Part shown: positions 6,590 through 11,321 of the stretch, in pieces
Layout: every line of letters starts with the position of its first letter
Numbering within the stretch: position 1 is the stretch's first letter
Assembly: GCA_028687495.1 (NCBI GenBank)
Contig: JAQUAA010000008.1
Location: 1-23,876 of the forward strand
DNA length: 23,876 nt
Direction: 5' to 3'
Source: Minisyncoccota bacterium
GTDB lineage: Bacteria; Patescibacteriota; Minisyncoccia; Minisyncoccales; RBG-13-42-11
Notes under the pieces: generated by a model
The model's database searches: none
Told to the model about the DNA's origin: nothing
Seen by the model: the letters and a program-made list of their open reading frames with translations, nothing else
Made by a program: the position numbers and the translations under genes

Positions 6590-6643
6590 ATTATTCCTTC
6601 CTTAAACAGGTTCTAACATCGTTCCCCGCTAGAGGAGTCGATA

Positions 6644-6668
6644 AAAAACCGCTCATGAGGCGGTTTTT
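6644..6668 (+). terminator. Intrinsic terminator, potentially bidirectional
   Basis: AAAAACCGC (6644-6652) pairs with GCGGTTTTT (6660-6668). A and T runs on both sides of the GC stem allow function in either direction. Confidence 0.85.
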
Positions 6669-6700
6669 ACGTCACACAATCTATGGACGAGGAGCTAAAG
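6668..6700 (+). repeat. Dispersed direct repeat, copy R3
   Basis: The core at 6675-6692 differs from R1/R2 by two bases (ATGGACGAGG in place of ATGAACGGGG). Its right half (6679-6700) recurs 90 bases downstream at 6769-6790 with 19 of 22 bases identical. Confidence 0.65.
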
Positions 6701-6736
6701 TCGCACAATCCATTTGTGAGGGGCAAAGTGCGACTT
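6698..6736. repeat. Inverted repeat (9-bp arms)
   Basis: AAGTCGCAC (6698-6706) and GTGCGACTT (6728-6736) are perfect complements around a 21-base loop. The arms contain the GTCGCAC motif that recurs near the recombinase gene. It could be a hairpin or a protein-binding site. Confidence 0.6.
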
Positions 6737-6760
6737 AAAAGTGTCGTAATACAAACAAAT

Positions 6761-6842
6761 GACGAATCATCTATGGATGATGAGTTAAAGCCCAGTTTGT
6801 GTCGCAATAACCGACGAATGATGATCTATCTATGAGGGGGGG
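6761..6842 (+). repeat. Degenerate repeat copies R4 and R5
   Basis: R4 (6761-6790) and R5 (about 6812-6842) share GACGAAT followed by ATCTAT and ATGA motifs with R3. They fill most of the gap between 6590 and 6939, which has no convincing gene; the rest is AT-rich promoter DNA. Confidence 0.45.
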
Positions 6843-6873
6843 GATCTACTTATCTTGTCTTGCATGAATTTAG

Positions 6874-6901
6874 TTGATTTTTCTTTAATTTAGATTATTC
6901 T
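6874..6901 (+). promoter_or_regulatory. Putative promoter of the nuclease/GPGGG unit
   Basis: TTGATT (6874-6879), a 16-base spacer and TATTCT (6896-6901) in AT-rich DNA, about 38 bases before the ATG at 6940. Confidence 0.4.
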
Positions 6902-6939
6902 AAAATTAGAAATTATAAATTATCACATTTTCTAAGTTG

Positions 6940-7863
6940 ATGATCAGCCGCAATATATCAAAAATCAGTCAAGAAATGGAGAAAGCAGTTAAACGTTCTG
7001 GTTACTTATTTGAGCAGGAGATAGCTAATATTTTGAAAAAGAAAAGTTTCATGGTAACCCCTAATTATGCATTTAGAGATATTGAAACTGATGAAAGTAG
7101 AGAAATTGATGTGGAGGCGTTTGATATGAAATTTTTAGGGAGAGACAAATTTCTAGAAACTATTAATACATATCTTTTTGTAGAGGTTAAAAACATAACG
7201 CCTTTAGTGTGTTTTACACAGGAAGAAGTTAATAGCAGGTATATTACTGGGAATATACAATTTACAGGTTTTCCTGAAAATATATGGACAAAAAGAAATA
7301 AAGGTACCCTATTAGAAGATTTTCTGAAAATAGAAAAATTTCATCATTATTATTTAACAAACAGAATTTCTTCTCAATTTTGTATTATTTCAGATAATAA
7401 AAGGGCTGGGAAAAAAGATCCACCATATATAGCCTCTCATCATTTCGCTAGCAATAGAAATTTATATGAAGAATTAATTCTGCCACTTATTAAGGTCGTT
7501 ATATCTGAGAAAGAAACGCTTAAAAAAAATTGGGAATTTGATTCGAGAGGGGAGCCAATAAGTTTACATTTTTATTATCCAGTTGCGGTAGTTAATGGAC
7601 TGTTCGAATGTTACATAGGAGGAAAGAAGCCGTCATATAAAAAAGTTAATAGGATTAATTTTATAAGAAGATATGAATCGAAAAAAATATCTGGAGATTT
7701 CAGGATTGATATATGTGACGAAAAAGGACTTAAAGAATTAATAGCTGATATACAGAAAGACACAGACGATATCACTAAGAAGATTAAAAGAAAGATTAAA
7801 TTATTTAGACAGAGCGCTTTTCGTGATGCGAAATCAGAGTTTCAAAAAAGAAAAAATATTTAA
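6940..7863 (+). CDS. PD-(D/E)XK-fold nuclease-like protein
   Basis: From ATG 6940 the protein has 307 residues; a TTG one codon upstream is also open. The N-terminal third has the order of motifs of the restriction-endonuclease-like fold: a helix with Glu25/Glu27 (GYLFEQEIANILKK), Asp57 in SREIDVEAF, and Glu82-x-Lys84 in LFVEVKN. These residues would bind Mg and cut a phosphodiester bond. The remaining ~200 residues are unrecognised, and a Lys/Arg-rich helical tail (about 270-307) could bind nucleic acid. No membrane segment is present. The gene is strongly AT-rich compared with the rest of the window and has a weak ribosome binding site. The GPGGG-repeat gene begins 4 bases after its stop, so the two are almost certainly co-transcribed. 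It could be a restriction-like or defence enzyme, but no methylase is nearby. Confidence 0.7.
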   Translation: MISRNISKISQEMEKAVKRSGYLFEQEIANILKKKSFMVTPNYAFRDIETDESREIDVEAFDMKFLGRDKFLETINTYLFVEVKNITPLVCFTQEEVNSRYITGNIQFTGFPENIWTKRNKGTLLEDFLKIEKFHHYYLTNRISSQFCIISDNKRAGKKDPPYIASHHFASNRNLYEELILPLIKVVISEKETLKKNWEFDSRGEPISLHFYYPVAVVNGLFECYIGGKKPSYKKVNRINFIRRYESKKISGDFRIDICDEKGLKELIADIQKDTDDITKKIKRKIKLFRQSAFRDAKSEFQKRKNI

Positions 7864-7867
7864 ATCT

Positions 7868-8290
7868 ATGTCAAATAATAATAGTTGGCCACGAGATAGT
7901 TACACTGGCCCAGGAGGAGGGCTTTACACTGGCCCAGGAGGAGGGCTTTACACTGGCCCGGGAGGAGGAGCGTACACTGGCCCGGGAGGAGGAGCGTACA
8001 CTGGCCCAGGAGGAGGGCTTTACACTGGACCAGGAGGAGGGCTTTACACTGGCCCAGGAGGAGGGCTTTATGCCGGCCCAGGAGGAGGGCTTTATACTGG
8101 CCCAGGAGGAGGGCTTTACACTGGCCCAGGAGGAGGGCTTTATGCCGGCCCAGGAGGAGGGCTTTACACTGGACCAAGTTCAAAACCTTATCGTAATAAT
8201 TGGCCACCTAGAGAAGTTTTCCTCGAGTGCTTACTTGAGCGTGGTCTAGACGATGTATATAAGATACTTAAAGAAGTGTGGGATTTATAA
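7868..8290 (+). CDS. GPGGG octapeptide-repeat protein
   Basis: The ATG at 7868 is preferred over one at 7823, because the latter lies inside the upstream gene. The 140-residue product has a short polar head (MSNNNSWPRDSY), eleven octapeptides of the form [TA]GPGGG[LA]Y plus a decayed twelfth (TGPSSKPY), and a C-terminal helical tail (about 109-140, REVFLECLLERGLDDVYKIL). The regular Gly-Pro-Gly3-x-Tyr pattern should form a repetitive beta or turn-rich structure rather than a globular enzyme. There is no signal peptide. Proteins with GPGGG octads occur in other bacteria without an assigned role that I can cite. Four bases separate it from the nuclease-like gene, implying translational coupling and shared function. 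The repeat DNA is GC-rich inside an AT-rich unit, suggesting recent amplification. Confidence 0.75.
   Translation: MSNNNSWPRDSYTGPGGGLYTGPGGGLYTGPGGGAYTGPGGGAYTGPGGGLYTGPGGGLYTGPGGGLYAGPGGGLYTGPGGGLYTGPGGGLYAGPGGGLYTGPSSKPYRNNWPPREVFLECLLERGLDDVYKILKEVWDL
7904..8167 (+). repeat. Eleven tandem 24-bp repeats
   Basis: The period is exactly 24 bases, in frame with the coding sequence, and each unit encodes [TA]GPGGG[LA]Y. Units differ at few positions (for example LY versus AY, T versus A, third-base changes). Every unit contains an AGGAGG, a Shine-Dalgarno-like hexamer. A degenerate twelfth unit follows at 8168-8191. Confidence 0.95.
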
Positions 8291-8358
8291 ATTAAAGATA
8301 TCTTAAGATAATTGGTAATCTAATTTGTTGGGCAATGCCCAATCTAAAAATGAAGAAA

Positions 8359-8383
8359 GATGAAGGGCAAACCCCTCATTTTT
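8359..8383 (+). terminator. Intrinsic terminator of the nuclease/GPGGG unit
   Basis: GATGAAGGG (8359-8367) pairs with CCCCTCATT (8372-8380; one mismatch, one G-T) around a CAAA loop, followed by a T run. Upstream, TTGGGC/GCCCAA (8328-8333 with 8337-8342) forms a second small hairpin without a T tract. Confidence 0.65.
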
Positions 8384-8418
8384 AAATAGCACAACTTGTA
8401 TTAGGTGAAGTTCCGTAT

Positions 8419-8437
8419 TAATATTGTACGACATTTA
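8419..8437 (+). repeat. Inverted repeat, left copy
   Basis: The 19-base sequence TAATATTGTACGACATTTA matches the reverse complement of 10142-10160 at 17 of 19 positions. The two copies bracket the recombinase gene and the putative ncRNA. Confidence 0.55.
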
Positions 8438-8450
8438 AGAGATGAGAGAA

Positions 8451-8477
8451 AACCGTTAGAGTAGAGAATTAACGGTT
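8451..8477 (-). terminator. Probable terminator of the recombinase gene
   Basis: AACCGTTA (8451-8458) and TAACGGTT (8470-8477) form a perfect 8-bp stem just past the recombinase stop. Read on the minus strand it is followed by TTTTCTCTC, a modest T-rich tract. Confidence 0.6.
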
Positions 8478-8480
8478 CTT

Positions 8481-9437
8481 CTATTTCTTTAAATTTTTGC
8501 CGGAGTGGAACTGACGGTGGATGTCGCGGAGACGCTTATTGGTTAAGTGAGTGTAAATTTGAGTGCTGGTGATGCTGCGGTGGCCCAGGAATTCCTGAAT
8601 GGTTCTGATATCAACTCCTTGGTTTAACAAATCCGTGGCGTAAGAATGCCGGAGGGTGTGAGGAGTAGTGAAAACAGGCACGCCAGATGAAATGGCGTAT
8701 TTTTTAACTATTCTTTCTACGGAGCGAGGGGTGAGCCGGGGTTCTGAATCTTCGCGGGCCCGGTAATGGATAAACAAAGGTTTTTCTTTGTCAGTCCGGG
8801 TTGCCAGATATTTCTTTAACCATTCCAAAGCTCTTTCTGAAAAATAAACGGTGCGGGGATGTTGGCCTTTGCCGATGATGCTTAGCTCGAGATCTTTCTT
8901 GTCTTTCAGGTTAGTGAACTGTTCGCGGTTTAAGGCGACTAATTCAGCTATTCTCAAGCCGGTTGAGAATAAGGCCTCTAAAATAGCCCTGTCCCTTAGG
9001 CCCTGAGGAATGTTCGTATTGGGAGCCAGTAAAAGCTTCTCAATCTGGTCCAGGTTAAGGAATTTAACGGTTTTTTCGGCCTTAGCGTCCTTTGGGAGCG
9101 CTATTTTGTCGCTGGGCAGTGATTCTATGTCTTTGGCGGTAAAATAGCCCAAAAGGGCTCTTAGAGCGATTAAATAGTAGTTCTGGGTGACCTTCTTTAA
9201 GGAATGGCCCTTTTCATCCGCAAAACGGCTTAAATAGAGGCGATAAGCCCAAACATCATCAGAAGTCAGCTCATGGGGCAGTAAAGCCTGTTTTTTAGCC
9301 ATTTTCAGCCAGGAGACGAACTTGTGGAGGTAGAGCTGGTAGTTTTGCTGGGTTCGGTTGGCAAGACCTTTTTCAACCTCGCAATAATCCAGAAAGTCGG
9401 GGATTGATTCAATAATTGTTTTATTGGATTTTTTCAT
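8481..9437 (-). CDS. Tyrosine recombinase, XerC/XerD-like
   Basis: The 318-residue protein has a complete site-specific recombinase layout. An N-terminal SAM-like DNA-binding domain (about 7-100) is followed by a catalytic domain with Arg162 (STGLRIAEL), Lys190 (IIGKGQ), His260 and Arg263 (PHTLRHSYATDLL), His286 (FLGHRS) and nucleophile Tyr295 (TQIYTHL). Length and motifs fit XerC/XerD-type enzymes that resolve chromosome dimers at dif; no clear dif site is visible here. It lacks an obvious IntI-type insertion, so it is not a classical integron integrase. No Shine-Dalgarno sequence precedes the ATG. It is a single-gene unit with its own promoter (9590-9617), a ~146-base leader and a terminator, located in the accessory region and bracketed by inverted repeats. 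It may be the housekeeping Xer or an element-borne enzyme. Confidence 0.92.
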   Translation of the reverse strand: MKKSNKTIIESIPDFLDYCEVEKGLANRTQQNYQLYLHKFVSWLKMAKKQALLPHELTSDDVWAYRLYLSRFADEKGHSLKKVTQNYYLIALRALLGYFTAKDIESLPSDKIALPKDAKAEKTVKFLNLDQIEKLLLAPNTNIPQGLRDRAILEALFSTGLRIAELVALNREQFTNLKDKKDLELSIIGKGQHPRTVYFSERALEWLKKYLATRTDKEKPLFIHYRAREDSEPRLTPRSVERIVKKYAISSGVPVFTTPHTLRHSYATDLLNQGVDIRTIQEFLGHRSITSTQIYTHLTNKRLRDIHRQFHSGKNLKK

Positions 9438-9511
9438 AAAAATTTTTTAAAAAAATTAATAGGTGAGTGGTAAAATTTTAAATTTGAAGAGTGTGATGAA
9501 TAAGAGATATT

Positions 9512-9536
9512 AGAGGGGTTCTTAGGAGGCCCCTCT
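9512..9536 (-). promoter_or_regulatory. Hairpin in the recombinase leader
   Basis: AGAGGGG and CCCCTCT (9512-9518 with 9530-9536) form a 7-bp stem. On the minus strand the loop contains CCTCCT, an anti-Shine-Dalgarno-like sequence. A second hairpin, AAAGGT/ACCTTT, lies just upstream in the same leader (about 9548-9566). Confidence 0.35.
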
Positions 9537-9565
9537 TACCCCTATATTAAAGGTCGCTTTACCTT

Positions 9566-9580
9566 TATTGTGCGACAATA
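9566..9580. promoter_or_regulatory. Palindrome at the recombinase transcription start
   Basis: TATTGT-GCG-ACAATA is a perfect 6-bp inverted repeat just downstream of the predicted start (about 9583), where a repressor could bind. It shares TATTGTRCGACA with the inverted repeats at 8419-8437 and 10142-10160. Confidence 0.4.
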
Positions 9581-9589
9581 TCTATATTT

Positions 9590-9617
9590 ATAATATCAGG
9601 CCAAAATAGCCTGTCAA
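9590..9617 (-). promoter_or_regulatory. Promoter of the recombinase gene
   Basis: On the minus strand: TTGACA (9617-9612), a 16-base spacer and TATTAT (9595-9590). Confidence 0.7.
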
Positions 9618-9646
9618 CCCCTCTTCCCCATGGAAATATGCCTTAT

Positions 9647-9686
9647 AAAAAGCGAAAGGACCCCGTGAGAATCATAAGTGGGGTCC
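9647..9686 (-). terminator. Intrinsic terminator of the putative ncRNA
   Basis: On the minus strand GGACCCC (9686-9680) pairs with GGGGTCC (9664-9658), followed by a T-rich tract (9657-9647). Confidence 0.85.
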
Positions 9687-10062
9687 CTATTGGTTTGATT
9701 ATTGGATTGTAGCGTGTGCCATCATTATGGCGAGTAAATTGTCAAAGAGCGGTGTGAAAAGAGCTGGAAACGGATCATTAGAGAGAGGGGCTGGGATGCA
9801 AGCCTATTGTGTGAAGTGTACCCTTTAAGGAGGTGATGCTGCCTTTTGAGGGTCATTGATGGTCGCCAACCCCTCTCCCAGGAGAGATAGTCGCGTTGCC
9901 GGTCAAATGTGCCACAACTGCCCAACGTCCGTCTTGATGCTTGGTGTTGCCTGTCTTCGTGCTTTGTCTTACCTGCCTTTGTTCGTTTTTGTTTTCCGCG
10001 TGTTCATGCTCTACCCGGAATGGATCTTGCGAGCCGGCAACAAAAGCTGATTTCTCCCTCCC
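9647..10062 (-). ncRNA. Putative structured ncRNA with rrn-like elements
   Basis: This ~415-base unit fills most of the 720-base gap between the recombinase and ZIP genes and has no convincing ORF. A strong promoter and an intrinsic terminator delimit it on the minus strand. In transcript order it contains GTTGCCGG (10041-10034), able to pair with CCGGCAAC (9902-9895); GGGAGAGGGGTTGG (9879-9866), able to pair over 14 bp (with G-U pairs) with CCAGCCCCTCTCTC (9794-9781); between these arms, ATCACCTCCTT (9837-9827), identical to the end of 16S rRNA; then GCTCTTTGACAATTTA (9750-9735), very like the rrn antitermination boxA. The order stem, 16S tail, stem, boxA mimics a 16S-spacer region with almost all of 16S missing. 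I found no RNase P, tmRNA or SRP signatures. It may be a decayed rrn fragment or a functional RNA. Confidence 0.5.
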
Positions 10063-10068
10063 AATTAC

Positions 10069-10098
10069 ATTATAATTTTAAACAACAGATCCTGTCAA
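10069..10098 (-). promoter_or_regulatory. Consensus promoter of the putative ncRNA
   Basis: On the minus strand: TTGACA (10098-10093), an 18-base spacer and TATAAT (10074-10069). The -35 box directly abuts the T tract of the upstream terminator. Confidence 0.75.
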
Positions 10099-10099
10099 G

Positions 10100-10128
10100 A
10101 AAAAACCGCCGGTTCCCTACCCCAGCGG
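10100..10128 (-). terminator. Intrinsic terminator of the large cell-wall operon
   Basis: On the minus strand CCGCTGG (10128-10122) pairs with CCGGCGG (10112-10106, one G-T pair), followed by a T6 tract (10105-10100). It lies about 30 bases after the ZIP gene stop. Confidence 0.8.
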
Positions 10129-10141
10129 CCAAGCCACCTTA

Positions 10142-10160
10142 TAAGTGTCGCACAATATTA
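10142..10160 (-). repeat. Inverted repeat, right copy
   Basis: On the minus strand it reads TAATATTGTGCGACACTTA, 17 of 19 identical to 8419-8437. It overlaps the stop codon of the ZIP gene (10158-10160). Confidence 0.55.
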
Positions 10161-10895
10161 TTCAATCAATCTTGCAAAATACATTATTAAAATTCCAATC
10201 AAGAAAAAACCGAAAGACAACAATGATTTTTTCAGATTCGTTTCTTTTCTGATTTCCGGAATCAGGTCTGATGTTGAGATGTAAAGAAAGCCACCGGCAG
10301 CAAAGGGCAAAAGATAAGTAACCAGCCCCTGGATAGTGAAAGACAAAAAATATCCTATGATGCCTCCGGCGATAGCCGTTAAGGCAGTCAAGAAATTGAA
10401 AATCAAAGCCTTCCGTTTTTCAAAACCGCTGTAAAGCAGAACTCCGAAATCGCCGATCTCCTGCGGTATTTCATGGAAGACGATGGCAATGCTGGTTACG
10501 ATTCCCAACTTCAAATCTACCAAAAAGGTGGCGGCGATGATTAAGCCGTCAATAAAATTATGGACACTGTCCCCCACTAGGTTAATATAGCCGAAAGTAT
10601 GAATCTTGCATTCTCCTTCATGGCAGTGCCGCCAATGAAATACCTTCTCAATCAGGTAAAAAATGACAAAAGAAGCCAAAATAAAGGGAAAAAGTACCGT
10701 ATCGGATAGTTTTTGCCCTGCTTCGGGCAGTAAATGCAAAAAAGCGCCTCCCATCTGGGTGCCAGCCGAGAGACCGAGCAGAACCAGAAGGATCTTTTGC
10801 AACCTTTCTTTTTTCAAGGCCAGAAAAAAAATTCCGATTAGAGAAACGGAGCTAATTAAAAAATTGGCAATTAAAATATCTGCAAGCAAAGGCAT
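10158..10895 (-). CDS. ZIP family divalent metal transporter
   Basis: The 245-residue protein has about eight membrane helices and the hallmark metal-site motifs of the ZIP family: HNFIDG (His112, Asn113, Asp116) in helix IV and HEIPQE (His141, Glu142, Gln145, Glu146) in helix V. A loop between helices III and IV is rich in His and Cys (HWRHCHEGEC, about 87-96), as expected for metal capture. It should move zinc or iron-type cations into the cytoplasm; the metal cannot be told from sequence. The ATG lies 3 bases after the stop of the Trp-rich secreted protein gene, so it is the last gene of the large operon. A terminator follows at 10100-10128. Confidence 0.9.
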   Translation of the reverse strand: MPLLADILIANFLISSVSLIGIFFLALKKERLQKILLVLLGLSAGTQMGGAFLHLLPEAGQKLSDTVLFPFILASFVIFYLIEKVFHWRHCHEGECKIHTFGYINLVGDSVHNFIDGLIIAATFLVDLKLGIVTSIAIVFHEIPQEIGDFGVLLYSGFEKRKALIFNFLTALTAIAGGIIGYFLSFTIQGLVTYLLPFAAGGFLYISTSDLIPEIRKETNLKKSLLSFGFFLIGILIMYFARLIE

Positions 10896-10898
10896 GTT

Positions 10899-11321
10899 CT
10901 ATTTGGTAGAGATCAATTGTTTGAATTTTTCCCAAAGGTAGTCCCAGGCTTTCGGCAGTTCGGTTTGGGCGCTTTCTTTCATTTCTTGCTTTTCTTTTTG
11001 GAATTCTCCCTCGATAACCGGTTTCCTCTTTTCGATTTCAGGCGTTATGAATTTTTTGAACCAGTCGGCAATTTTCGGCCAGATGTTCGCCTTGAACCAA
11101 TCGAACATCTTCTGCCAGATGGGCATCACTTCTTCTTTCCAGATTCTTTCGATGATTCCCGGCAATTCTTTCTGGCCCACTTCCAGCGCTTTTTCACCCA
11201 TTTGTTTTGCTTCGTCTAAAGTTTCCGGCGGCGTTACCTGATTTTCTGTCTGAGCCAAGGAAAAAACCGGCAAAATCAATCCTAACATTATTAAAAGACA
11301 AATTAGATTTTTGGATTTCAT
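10899..11321 (-). CDS. Trp-rich secreted hypothetical protein (140 aa)
   Basis: I chose the ATG at 11321, which overlaps the gltX stop as ATGA; upstream in-frame codons belong to gltX read in another frame. The protein starts with a clear signal peptide (MKSKNLICLLIMLGLILPVF, likely cleavage after SLA near residue 23). The mature part is a long amphipathic, Glu/Lys-rich helix with regularly placed tryptophans (IWKEEVMPIWQKMFDWFKAN, then IADWFKKF). No cysteine or lipobox is present in the mature part. I do not recognise a defined family; similar short secreted helical proteins are common in Parcubacteria. It is translationally coupled to gltX and followed 3 bases later by the ZIP transporter. 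A surface or membrane-associated role is an inference. Confidence 0.7.
   Translation of the reverse strand: MKSKNLICLLIMLGLILPVFSLAQTENQVTPPETLDEAKQMGEKALEVGQKELPGIIERIWKEEVMPIWQKMFDWFKANIWPKIADWFKKFITPEIEKRKPVIEGEFQKEKQEMKESAQTELPKAWDYLWEKFKQLISTK

Noticed and set aside
6064..6738. Plus-strand ORFs at 6064-6282 and 6466-6738
   Set aside because: Both overlap better genes in other frames and run through terminators and repeats; no ribosome binding site.
7904..8191. CRISPR array
   Set aside because: The repeats are contiguous 24-bp units without spacers and encode protein in frame; no cas genes are present.
7866..8207. Minus-strand ORF of 113 codons with CKALLLGQ-type repeats
   Set aside because: It is the reverse reading of the 24-bp tandem repeats, open only because the repeat period is a multiple of three.
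9566..9596. dif site for the Xer-like recombinase
   Set aside because: The region has a palindromic, AT-rich look but matches the dif consensus at too few positions; a true dif would need replichore data.
9826..9837. 16S rRNA gene end on the minus strand
   Set aside because: Only about 12 bases match the 16S 3' terminus; the preceding bases do not match helix 45 or any 16S sequence I know. Kept only as an element of the putative ncRNA.
9725..10050. Short ORFs of about 64-66 codons on both strands (9725-9925 minus, 9856-10050 plus)
   Set aside because: They start at poorly placed codons, have no protein-like pattern or ribosome binding site in the right place, and lie inside the structured RNA unit.
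11318..11321. UGA recoding (code 25 or 4)
   Set aside because: UGA ends gltX, aspS and the kinase gene exactly at ATGA overlaps, so it acts as a normal stop here.
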